From Pelagibius sp036570545 (GTDB lineage: Bacteria; Pseudomonadota; Alphaproteobacteria; Kiloniellales; Kiloniellaceae): 7,228 nt of DNA. Both the position numbers and the translations under genes were made by a program. The notes beneath the pieces were generated by a model that saw only the letters and a list, made by a program, of their open reading frames with translations, had not been told where the DNA came from and made no database searches. Shown piece after piece: positions 1 to 6,930 of the stretch. The DNA lies in NCBI GenBank assembly GCA_036570545.1, contig DATCXZ010000294.1:1-7228 (forward strand), read 5' to 3'. Every line of letters begins with the position of its first letter. Position 1 is the stretch's first letter.

Positions 1-408
1 CGCCATGGTGCCCTGGCCGACCGGCACCGCCTCCTGCATGGCCTGGCCGCGGCGGCGCAGCAGCCGCGCCGCGTCGGCAAGCTCCAGGCTGCCGACCGCC
101 GCCAGCGCGGAATATTCTCCCAGGGAGTGTCCGGCCACGAAGGCGGCCCTGTCGGCAAGGCGCAGCCCGCCCTCGCTTTCCAGCACGCGCACCGCCGCAA
201 GGCTCGCCGCCATCAGCGCCGGCTGGGCGTTGGCGGTCAGCCGCAGTTCCTCCTCCGGCCCTTCGAACATGAGGCGGGACAGCTTCTGGCCGAGGGCGTC
301 GTCGACCTCCTCCAGGGTGTGGCGGGCGACGGGGAAGGCTTCCGCGAGCGCCCGGCCCATGCCGACGGCCTGGGAGCCCTGTCCCGGAAAGACGAAAGCC
401 ACGGTCAT
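1..408 (-). CDS. fabD: Malonyl-CoA:ACP transacylase, N-terminal part (3' end outside window)
   Basis: FabD moves the malonyl group from CoA to acyl carrier protein, giving the extender unit for type II fatty acid synthesis in the cytoplasm. The 136 visible residues begin MTVAFVFPGQGSQ, the family's N-terminal oxyanion-hole motif (residues 7-13). GHSLGEYSAL at 93-102 carries the nucleophile Ser95, equivalent to Ser92 of E. coli. Arg120 in RRRGQAMQEAVP fits the arginine that holds the malonyl carboxylate (E. coli Arg117). The family is usually about 310 residues, so more than half, including the catalytic His, lies beyond the left edge. ATG at 408 is chosen because it aligns with known N termini and has GGAG nine bases upstream. 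The gene is divergent from rpsF and has its own promoter-like site. The family call is very secure. Confidence 0.97.
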   Translation of the reverse strand, partial: MTVAFVFPGQGSQAVGMGRALAEAFPVARHTLEEVDDALGQKLSRLMFEGPEEELRLTANAQPALMAASLAAVRVLESEGGLRLADRAAFVAGHSLGEYSALAAVGSLELADAARLLRRRGQAMQEAVPVGQGTMA

Positions 409-468
409 GGAAGGCTGCTCCGCGAATACGGGGGGTGGCAAAAGGGGTTGGTAACCGACCTGCGGCCA

Positions 469-496
469 GACATAACCGCACAGCCTTTGCTGTCAA
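469..496 (-). promoter_or_regulatory. Candidate sigma-70-type promoter for fabD
   Basis: Read on the minus strand there is a perfect -35 hexamer TTGACA (plus positions 491-496), a 16-bp spacer, and a -10-like TATGTC (plus 469-474). Transcription would begin near 462, giving a leader of about 54 nt before the fabD ATG. A small inverted repeat, GGTT-GGT-AACC at 446-456, falls just downstream of the predicted start and could be an operator, but nothing proves it. The -35 is convincing and the -10 only moderate. Confidence 0.55.
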
Positions 497-586
497 GCCG
501 GATCGGCGCCGAGCGGCCGGACTCCGGCCCTTCCCTGGCTGCCGCCGGCCGGCCGCTTCGGCCTTGACGCCGTGCCTGCTCCCCTA

Positions 587-615
587 CTTGCATGGGGGGC
601 TACAAAGTGTATAGT
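587..615 (+). promoter_or_regulatory. Candidate sigma-70-type promoter for rpsF-rpsR-rplI
   Basis: A -35-like CTTGCA (587-592) and a -10-like TATAGT (610-615) are separated by 17 bp. CTTG-type -35 elements are usual for alphaproteobacterial housekeeping promoters, and TATAGT matches the TATAAT consensus at five of six positions. The predicted start, near 622, gives a leader of about 137 nt, long enough for translational autoregulation of the ribosomal protein operon. Confidence 0.6.
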
Positions 616-699
616 CCCGCGGCTTTGCGGCCCTGCGGGATGCGTCCCAGCGGGGCGAACGACGCAGGGCACTCCTTGCCGGCCCCCAAGGGTCGGCTA

Positions 700-734
700 G
701 GACCGGGCGGCTCGGCTTCGACCAGCGCCGGTCC
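700..734 (+). promoter_or_regulatory. Hairpin in rpsF leader, candidate S6:S18 binding site
   Basis: GGACCGG (700-706) pairs perfectly with CCGGTCC (728-734), and GC 707-708 can extend the stem with GC 725-726 past a bulged G. The hairpin ends ten bases before the Shine-Dalgarno of rpsF. In many bacteria the S6:S18 heterodimer represses its own mRNA by binding a leader hairpin with a conserved CCG, and CCG occurs here at 728-730. The pairing is seen directly. The regulatory role is inferred only from position and family knowledge, and the fit to the published motif is unverified. Confidence 0.35.
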
Positions 735-744
735 ATGAACAGCC

Positions 745-752
745 AGAGGGAG
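745..752 (+). promoter_or_regulatory. Ribosome binding site that fixes the rpsF start
   Basis: AGAGGGAG lies six bases before the ATG at 759. An in-frame ATG also occurs at 735, but it sits upstream of this purine-rich site and would add eight residues absent from S6 proteins, whose N terminus is typically M-x-x-Y-E. The site therefore selects 759. Confidence 0.85.
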
Positions 753-758
753 TACATC

Positions 759-1244
759 ATGGCTTTCTACGAGTGCGTGGTTATCGCACGCCAGGACGTC
801 GCCACTGCGCAGGTCGAAGGCCTGGTGGCGGACTTCACCAAGATTCTCGACGACAACGGCGGCCGCCTTGCGGGCTCCGAGTACTGGGGTCTGCGCACCC
901 TGGCCTACCGCATCAAGAAGAACCGCAAGGGCCACTACGTCATGCTGCGCGTCGACGCCCCGGCGGCGGCGATGCACGAGCTGGAGCGCAACCTGCGCCT
1001 CAGCGACGACGTCATCCGCTATCTGACGGTGCGCGTCGAAGCGCTGGAGGAAGGTCCCTCCATCGTCATGCAGGCCCGCAACAGCCGCGACGAGCGCGGC
1101 GACCGCGGCGGCCGCTTCGATCGCGACCGGGGTGACCGCCGTGGCGGTCGCGATTTCGGCCGTGACCGCGATGGCGGCCGCGACCGCCGTCCGCGCGATG
1201 CCGAGGCCGAGGGTGCAACCGCCAAAGAGGGAGGCGCCGAATGA
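759..1244 (+). CDS. rpsF: Small ribosomal subunit protein S6 (bS6)
   Basis: S6 sits on the platform of the 30S subunit and binds 16S rRNA as a heterodimer with S18. The 161-residue product has the usual fold in residues 1-100: MAFYECVVIARQD at the N terminus, YWGLRTLAYRIKKNRKGHYV at 42-61, and the helix and last strand around LSDDVIRYLTVRVE (81-94). Residues 108-147 form a low-complexity tail of Arg, Asp and Gly (RDRGDRRGGRD and similar), followed by a short Ala/Glu-rich end. E. coli S6 is about 130 residues, and a longer charged tail is common in alphaproteobacteria. The stop overlaps the rpsR start as ATGA, implying translational coupling. There is no priB between them. Confidence 0.97.
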   Translation: MAFYECVVIARQDVATAQVEGLVADFTKILDDNGGRLAGSEYWGLRTLAYRIKKNRKGHYVMLRVDAPAAAMHELERNLRLSDDVIRYLTVRVEALEEGPSIVMQARNSRDERGDRGGRFDRDRGDRRGGRDFGRDRDGGRDRRPRDAEAEGATAKEGGAE

Positions 1245-1495
1245 GCGTCCAGATCGTCGGCGGCGGCGGTGGCCGTCGCCCCTTCTTCCGTCGCCGCAAG
1301 AGCTGCCCGTTCTCCGGGCCGAAGGCGCCGAAGATCGACTACAAGGACACGCGCCTGCTGCAGCGCTTCGTTTCGGAGCGCGGCAAGATCGTGCCGAGCC
1401 GCATCACCGCCGTGTCGACCAAGAAGCAGCGTGAGCTGGCGCGTGCGATCAAGCGTGCCCGCTTCCTGTCGCTGCTTCCTTACGTGCTGAAGTAA
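1241..1495 (+). CDS. rpsR: Small ribosomal subunit protein S18 (bS18)
   Basis: S18 pairs with S6 on the 30S platform next to the mRNA exit path. The 84-residue protein shows the family's diagnostic blocks: RRPFFRRRKSCPF (12-24), KIDYKD (31-36), GKIVPSRIT (48-56), and QRELARAIKRARFLSLLPY near the C terminus. Only one cysteine (Cys22) is present, so it is not the four-cysteine zinc-binding type. A Gly-rich stretch at 7-11 precedes the conserved part. The start overlaps the rpsF stop by four bases and has a strong GAGGGAGG six bases upstream (1227-1234), lying inside the rpsF coding region. It is the middle gene of the operon. Confidence 0.97.
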   Translation: MSVQIVGGGGGRRPFFRRRKSCPFSGPKAPKIDYKDTRLLQRFVSERGKIVPSRITAVSTKKQRELARAIKRARFLSLLPYVLK

Positions 1496-1517
1496 GCGGC
1501 GAGCAGGAGAACGAGAC

Positions 1518-2126
1518 ATGCAAGTGATCCTGATGCAGCGCATCGAGAAGCTCGGGCAGATGGGCGACATCGTGTCGGTCAAGCCGGGCTTCGCGCGCAA
1601 TTACCTCTTGCCGCAGAAAAAGGCGATGCGGGCGACGAAGGACAATCTCGCCCGCTTCGAGACGCAGCGCGCGCAGCTCGAGGCCGACAACCTGAAGCGC
1701 CGTGGCGAGGCCGAGCAGGTCGCCGCCAAGCTCGAGGGGATGACCGTCACGGTCATCCGCCAGGCGGGCGAAAGCGGTCAGCTCTACGGCTCGGTGAACA
1801 GCCGCGACATCTCCGATGCGGTGACCGCCAACGGCGTGACGGTGTCGCGCGGCCAGGTCGACCTCGGCGCCGTGATCAAGGCGCTCGGCCTGCACAAGGT
1901 GCGCGTGCGGCTGCACCCGGAGGTCGCCGTCACGGTGACCGCCAACGTGGCGCGTTCCGAGGATGAAGCGCAGATCCAGCTCGAGAGCGGCCGCGTGGTC
2001 AGCACCGAGGAACTGCTCCGCGCCGAAGAGGCCGCCGAGGCCGAGCGCGAAGCCGTGGTCACGGCGATGGAAGAGGAAACGGCTGCCGAGTCGTCCGAGG
2101 AAAGCGACGAGACTGCCAAGGACTGA
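1518..2126 (+). CDS. rplI: Large ribosomal subunit protein L9 (bL9)
   Basis: L9 binds 23S rRNA at the base of the L1 stalk and extends outward through a long helix, helping to limit frameshifting. The 202-residue product has the N-terminal RNA-binding domain (MQVILMQRIEKLGQMGDIVS, then VKPGFARNYLLP at 21-32), a connecting helix about 41-75, and the C-terminal domain with GQLYGSVNSRDI (87-98) and HKVRVRLHPEVAV (116-128). E. coli L9 has 149 residues. Here residues after about 150 form an extra acidic Ala/Glu/Ser-rich tail ending ESSEESDETAKD. AGGAGA at 1505-1510 precedes the ATG by seven bases. It is the last gene of the ribosomal operon, 22 nt after rpsR, and is followed by a strong terminator. 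Confidence 0.97.
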   Translation: MQVILMQRIEKLGQMGDIVSVKPGFARNYLLPQKKAMRATKDNLARFETQRAQLEADNLKRRGEAEQVAAKLEGMTVTVIRQAGESGQLYGSVNSRDISDAVTANGVTVSRGQVDLGAVIKALGLHKVRVRLHPEVAVTVTANVARSEDEAQIQLESGRVVSTEELLRAEEAAEAEREAVVTAMEEETAAESSEESDETAKD

Positions 2127-2158
2127 GAGTCTCCACGACTCTTTGCCTCAAACGACGA

Positions 2159-2188
2159 CGGCGGCTCCCTGGCGGGAGCCGCCGTTTT
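2159..2188 (+). terminator. Intrinsic terminator after rplI
   Basis: An 11-bp perfect stem (2159-2169 with 2174-2184, core CGGCGGCTCC/GGAGCCGCCG) closes a TGGC tetraloop and runs straight into TTTT (2185-2188). A smaller hairpin, AGAGTC-TCCAC-GACTCT (2126-2142), precedes it and overlaps the rplI stop. Position and strength fit termination of the rpsF-rpsR-rplI transcript, isolating it from dnaB. Confidence 0.9.
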
Positions 2189-2220
2189 CCTTGTCCGTTT
2201 TCCTTGTCCGTTTTCCTTGT
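2182..2220 (+). repeat. Three perfect tandem copies of a 13-bp unit in the terminator tail
   Basis: The unit CCGTTTTCCTTGT occurs at 2182-2194, 2195-2207 and 2208-2220 without any mismatch. The first copy begins with the last three bases of the terminator stem, so the array repeats the T-tract two more times downstream. Perfect identity suggests recent slippage or an array whose copy number varies. Confidence 0.95.
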
Positions 2221-2240
2221 ATTGTATGAGTTGCGGGGCG

Positions 2241-2260
2241 TAACGGGGTTATCCCCGTTA
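2241..2260. repeat. Perfect inverted repeat upstream of dnaB
   Basis: TAACGGGG (2241-2248) and CCCCGTTA (2253-2260) are exact reverse complements around TTAT. Overlapping this, GTTATCC occurs twice (2248-2254 and 2257-2263), nine bases apart, and each begins a nonamer matching the DnaA box TTATCCACA at seven of nine positions (2249-2257, 2258-2266). It lies 44 bases before the dnaB ATG and lacks a following T-tract, so an operator is more likely than a terminator. No regulator can be named from sequence alone. Confidence 0.6.
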
Positions 2261-2267
2261 TCCGCTG

Positions 2268-2296
2268 TTGGCCCTCGCCGCACTTTCTCCTACGCT
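2268..2296 (+). promoter_or_regulatory. Weak candidate promoter for dnaB
   Basis: TTGGCC (2268-2273) and TACGCT (2291-2296) are spaced 17 bp, giving a predicted start at about 2303-2304, the dnaB ATG itself. The -10 match is poor overall but keeps the key T, A and final T. An alternative is TTGTAT (2217-2222) with TAACGG (2241-2246) at 18 bp. dnaB needs its own promoter because a strong terminator precedes it, but neither candidate is strong. Confidence 0.25.
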
Positions 2297-2303
2297 CCTT
2301 CCC

Positions 2304-3795
<1,492 letters not shown>

Positions 3796-3821
<26 letters not shown>

Positions 3822-4959
3822 GGCCGCCGGCGAGAGGGGGCGGGCGCTCGCGGCGGTTCCCGCCCGCGCCGCCGGCGTGCTCACCGTGGACCTCGGCGCC
3901 ATCGCGGAGAACTATGGGCGCCTGAAAGCGGCTTTCCGGCAGCGTGCGCTGGCGGCGGTGGTGAAGGCCGACGGCTACGGCCTCGGCGCCGAGCGCGTCG
4001 CGCCGGCGCTGGTGAAGGCGGGTGCGCGCAGCCTCTTCGTCGCCCAGCTCGACGAGGCGCTGAAGCTGCGCCCGCTGCTCGACCGCTGCCATCCGGCGAT
4101 CTCGCTCTACGTGCTGAACGGCCTCATGCCGGGCGCCGAGGCGGACTACGCCGACAACAACATCCTGCCGGTGCTGAACTCGCTGGGCGAGATCGAGGCC
4201 TGGGGCGGCTTCGCGCGGCAACGGGAGAAGGCTCTGCCGGCCGCCGTGCACCTCGACAGCGGCATGTGCCGCCTCGGCCTGCCGCCCGCGGAGGTCGAGC
4301 GCCTGCGCGGCGCGCCCGATCTCCTCGCCGGGATCGTGCCGGTGTGCATCCTCAGCCACCTTGCCTGCGCGGAGGAGCCGGACAACCCGAAGAATGCCGA
4401 GCAGCTCGCCGCCTTCAAGGCGGCGCTCACCGCCCTGCCGCGCGCGCCGGTGTCGTTCTGCAACTCCTCCGGCATCTTCCTCGGCCCCGACTACCACTTC
4501 GACCTCGGCCGGCCCGGCGTCGCGCTCTACGGTGCGAACCCCACGCCGCAGGCTCCGAATCCGATGCGTCCGGTGGTCCGCCTGCAGGCGAGAATCCTGC
4601 AGGTCCGCCCGATTGACGCCCCCCAGGCCGTTGGCTATGGTGCCACGCACCGCGCCACGGGGCCGGCCCGAATCGCGACCGTTGCCGCCGGCTACGCCGA
4701 TGGTTATCTGCGGTCTCTCTCCTCTCATGGGCATGCCTGGGTCGCCGGTCATCGGGTTCCTGTGGTTGGACGTGTTTCCATGGATTTGCTCGCGCTGGAT
4801 GTGACCGCCATAGCGCCCGACGCAGCGCGGCCGGGTGACTGGGCCGAGCTCATCTCTGCGGAGCATGACGTCGATGCGGTGGCCCGCGAGGCCGGCACCA
4901 TCGGCTACGAGATCCTGACTTCGCTCGGCGCGCGCTATCACCGGGTCTACCTGGGCTAG
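3796..4959 (+). CDS. alr: Alanine racemase (PLP-dependent)
   Basis: Alr interconverts L- and D-alanine, supplying D-alanine for peptidoglycan. The 387-residue protein has the fold-type III barrel and C-terminal beta domain. Lys57 in AVVKADGYGLG forms the PLP Schiff base, and Tyr300 in AAGYADGYLR is the second catalytic base, contributed across the dimer. HLDSGMCRLG, SHLACAEEPDNPKN, FCNSSG, GRPGVALYG, VGRVSMDLLALDVT and TIGYEILTSLGARYHR (Tyr381) follow in family order. Length is normal. The ATG at 3796 lies 26 nt inside dnaB in another frame and has no Shine-Dalgarno, so initiation probably depends on dnaB translation. An in-frame GTG at 3877 is an alternative start just before the conserved domain. 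The TAG stop lies on the left tip of the palindromic element. Confidence 0.96.
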
Positions 4960-4993
4960 CCCGAGTTTCTCAAACTATGGTGGGCGTCACGGA

Positions 4994-5118
4994 GGCGAAT
5001 TTGACGACAGGACAGGAAAGTCGCGAAGAGCGTATCGGCAATACGGTCGAGCGGCCCCCGGGTCTGCGCGAAGCGCAGCCCGAGGACAAGCTTGACGCCG
5101 CCTGTCGTCAAATTCGCC
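4994..5118. repeat. Arm A of the element: perfect 18-bp inverted repeat with an apical hairpin
   Basis: GGCGAATTTGACGACAGG (4994-5011) is the exact reverse complement of 5101-5118. The loop contains a second hairpin: CTGCGC-GAA-GCGCAG (5064-5078), extended past a bulged T5063 by GGG 5060-5062 with CCC 5079-5081, C5059-G5082, and CC 5056-5057 with GG 5084-5085. A small CGTAT-CGGCA-ATACG hairpin lies at 5031-5045. Confidence 0.9.
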
Positions 5119-5130
5119 CCGCCCTTCGGG

Positions 5131-5225
5131 TCGCGTCAGGAAGCCCGCTCGCCGCGTCGAAGCCCTCAACCGTAGTCCCGCTACGCTTTTCGGGCTTCTC
5201 CTACCGAGCGGGCTTCCTGACGCGA
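5131..5225. repeat. Arm B of the element: perfect 21-bp inverted repeat with interrupted inner stem
   Basis: Positions 5131-5151 (core GCGTCAGGAAGCCCGCTCG) pair without mismatch with 5205-5225. Further in, GAAGCCC (5159-5165) pairs with GGGCTTC (5192-5198), and CGTAG (5171-5175) with CTACG (5181-5185), closing a TCCCG loop. The arm ends at 5225, directly adjoining the closing stem at 5226, so the two helices could stack. Confidence 0.9.
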
Positions 5226-5266
5226 TGACGCTCCGCCATAGTTTGAGAAACCCGGGCTAACCCCTG

Positions 5267-6040
5267 ATGCCGATTCTCCAGCCGATTGGCCGTACCTTTT
5301 TGGCTTTTCTCGAAGCCACCGGGCGCCTGACCCTGTTCACGGTGCTCTCGCTGTCGCATTGCCTCAGGCCGCCGTTCTATCCGCGCCTGGTGCTCCGCCA
5401 GATGATCGAGATCGGCTATTACTCGCTGCCGGTGGTCGGCCTCACCGCGATCTTCACCGGCATGGTGCTGGCGCTGCAGAGCTACACCGGCTTTGCGCGC
5501 TTCTCGGCGGAGAGCGCGATCCCCAACGTGGTGGTGGTCTCCATCACCCGCGAGCTGGGGCCCGTGCTGGCCGGCCTCATGGTGGCCGGGCGCGTCGGCG
5601 CCTCCATGGCCGCCGAGATCGGCACCATGCGCGTGACCGAGCAGATCGACGCGCTCGACACCCTGGCGACCAACCCCTTCAAGTACCTCATCGCCCCGCG
5701 CCTCATCGCCGGCCTCACCATGCTGCCGCTCCTGGTGCTCATCGCCGACATCATCGGGGTGTTCGGCGGCTACATCGTGTCGACCCAGAAGCTCGGCTTC
5801 AATCCGGAGATCTACCTGAAGAACACCTGGGACTTCATCCAGGCGCAGGACGTCATCTCCGGTCTCGTGAAGGCCGCCGTCTTCGGCTTCCTGGTCACCC
5901 TGATGGGCTGCTATCACGGCTACAACTCACGCGGCGGCGCCCAGGGCGTCGGCACCGCCACCACCAACGCCGTGGTTTCCGCCTCCATCCTCATCCTCAG
6001 CTTCAACTACTTCATCACGGAGCTGTTCTTCGCGCGATGA
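5267..6040 (+). CDS. mlaE: MlaE-type ABC transporter permease (lipid/organic solvent transport)
   Basis: This inner-membrane permease belongs to the MlaE/YrbE family, which with an MlaF ATPase and an MCE protein moves phospholipids between the inner and outer membranes. The 257-residue length is normal (E. coli MlaE has 260). The hallmark ELGPVLAGLMVAGRVGASMA and the coupling segment GTMRVTEQIDAL lie at about 96-130. Likely membrane segments are near 50-71, 98-116, 143-171, 196-216 and 235-255, after an amphipathic N terminus. An in-frame TAA at 5258-5260 rules out a longer start, and ATG 5267 matches the family N terminus. No Shine-Dalgarno is visible, and only seven bases separate the ATG from the palindromic element. 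It overlaps mlaF by ATGA. Substrate is inferred from the family, and the symbol is by homology. Confidence 0.9.
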   Translation: MPILQPIGRTFLAFLEATGRLTLFTVLSLSHCLRPPFYPRLVLRQMIEIGYYSLPVVGLTAIFTGMVLALQSYTGFARFSAESAIPNVVVVSITRELGPVLAGLMVAGRVGASMAAEIGTMRVTEQIDALDTLATNPFKYLIAPRLIAGLTMLPLLVLIADIIGVFGGYIVSTQKLGFNPEIYLKNTWDFIQAQDVISGLVKAAVFGFLVTLMGCYHGYNSRGGAQGVGTATTNAVVSASILILSFNYFITELFFAR

Positions 6041-6861
6041 ATCACCAGGTGGAAGCGACCTCCGGCCGGCAGGCGGCCTCCCCGCAGGGCGGGATGCCGA
6101 AAATCGCCATTCGCGGCCTCACCAAGACCTTTGGCGACAAGGTGGTTCTCGACGGCGTCGACCTCGACATCCAGCCCGGCGAGTCGATGCTGGTGATCGG
6201 CGGCTCAGGCAGCGGCAAGTCGGTGCTGCTGAAGTGCATCCTCGGCCTGCTGCATCCCGACGCCGGCTCCATCAAGGTGGATGACGAGGAGGTGGTCGGC
6301 CTCTACGGCGCCGAGCTCGACCGCGTGCGCCGCAAGTTTGGCATGCTGTTCCAGAACGCCGCCCTGTTCGATTCCCTGCCGGTGTGGGAGAACGTGGCCT
6401 TCGGCCTCATCCAGGGCCAGCGCATGGGCCGCGACAAGGCGCGCGACATCGCGCTGCAGAAGCTGCAGGCCGTCGGCCTCGGCGCCGACGTCGCCCAGCT
6501 CACGCCGGCCGAGCTTTCCGGCGGCATGCGCAAGCGCGTCGGTCTGGCGCGCGCCATCGCGACGGAGCCGGAGATCATCTTCTTCGACGAGCCGACCACG
6601 GGCCTCGACCCCATCATGGGCGACGTCATCGACCGCCTTATCGTCGACTGCGTGAAGGGCCTGGGCGCGACCGCATTGTCGATCACCCACGACATGGCCA
6701 GCGCCCGGCGCATCTCCGACCGCGTCGCCATGCTCTACAAGGGCAAGATCATCTGGGTCGGCGCGACGGCGGAGATCGACAGCTCCGGCAATCCCTACGT
6801 CGACCAGTTCATTCACGGCCGCGCCGACGGACCGATCCAGATGCAGGTGCGCGACCTTTGA
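6037..6861 (+). CDS. mlaF: MlaF-type ABC transporter ATP-binding protein
   Basis: This is the cytoplasmic ATPase partner of the preceding permease. The 274-residue protein contains Walker A GGSGSGKS (55-62, Lys61), a Q-loop at GMLFQNAALFDSL, the ABC signature LSGGM (160-164, followed by RKRVGLARA), Walker B EIIFFDEP (Asp184, Glu185) with the D-loop TTGLDP, and the H-loop His218 in SITHDM. LFQNAALFDSLPVWENV is typical of the MlaF/Ttg2A group. The ATG at 6037 overlaps the mlaE stop, indicating coupling. An in-frame ATG at 6094, just before the conserved region (PKIAIRGLTK), is an alternative start, since the first 19 residues are not part of the ABC core. No mlaD-like MCE gene follows, so that partner must be encoded elsewhere. 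Confidence 0.92.
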   Translation: MNHQVEATSGRQAASPQGGMPKIAIRGLTKTFGDKVVLDGVDLDIQPGESMLVIGGSGSGKSVLLKCILGLLHPDAGSIKVDDEEVVGLYGAELDRVRRKFGMLFQNAALFDSLPVWENVAFGLIQGQRMGRDKARDIALQKLQAVGLGADVAQLTPAELSGGMRKRVGLARAIATEPEIIFFDEPTTGLDPIMGDVIDRLIVDCVKGLGATALSITHDMASARRISDRVAMLYKGKIIWVGATAEIDSSGNPYVDQFIHGRADGPIQMQVRDL

Positions 6862-6930
6862 GGCGCCGCCGCCTTGCCGGTTCTGCCCATTCGGTGTTGT
6901 CATCGCACCAGGCCGTTCCGCCTGCTCTTT

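Larger units (their letters stand above)
409..758. other. Divergent intergenic control region between fabD and rpsF
   Basis: These 350 bases hold no convincing gene. The open frames crossing them lack family similarity and are products of high GC. The region contains the minus-strand fabD promoter (469-496), the plus-strand rpsF promoter (587-615), and the structured rpsF leader (about 622-758). Between the promoters is a perfect 15-base palindrome, GGCCGGA-C-TCCGGCC (515-529), and a GCCGGCCGGC palindrome (544-553). These could be protein sites or simply GC-rich spacer. In the leader, CCCTGCG (631-637) can pair with CGCAGGG (663-669), and TGCGTC (641-646) with GACGCA (661-666). The two pairings exclude each other. 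Confidence 0.6.
4957..5259. mobile_element. 303-bp nested-palindrome element, MITE-like, between alr and mlaE
   Basis: The ends are 24-bp inverted repeats (4957-4980 and 5236-5259) with one mismatch (A4964 against C5252), each bounded by TA, core TTTCTCAAACTATGG. Pairing continues inward through GCGTCA (4984-4989) with TGACGC (5226-5231). Inside lie two more perfect inverted repeats, of 18 bp (4994-5011/5101-5118) and 21 bp (5131-5151/5205-5225). One strand can thus fold into a long closing stem with two large arms plus a mini-hairpin CCC-TTC-GGG (5122-5130). No transposase or credible ORF is present. Terminal repeats, TA borders and small size suggest a non-autonomous element using a TA-targeting transposase such as the IS630/Tc1-mariner kind. 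That assignment is inference, and a static compound palindrome is the alternative. Confidence 0.75.

Noticed and set aside
735..758. Upstream ATG start for rpsF
   Set aside because: The strong AGAGGGAG ribosome site lies downstream of it, and the eight added residues are not part of S6.
2241..2260. Terminator call for the inverted repeat before dnaB
   Set aside because: There is no T-tract after it, and the true rplI terminator lies 57 bases upstream.
4977..5228. 83-codon open frame inside the palindromic element
   Set aside because: It is built almost wholly from inverted-repeat sequence, has no ribosome site or domain, and a minus-strand frame is open over the same bases.
5359..6036. Long frame giving an N-terminal extension of mlaF across mlaE
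   Set aside because: The extension is mlaE read in the wrong frame, rich in His/Arg/Ala. The ATGA overlap at 6037 gives a normal MlaF length.
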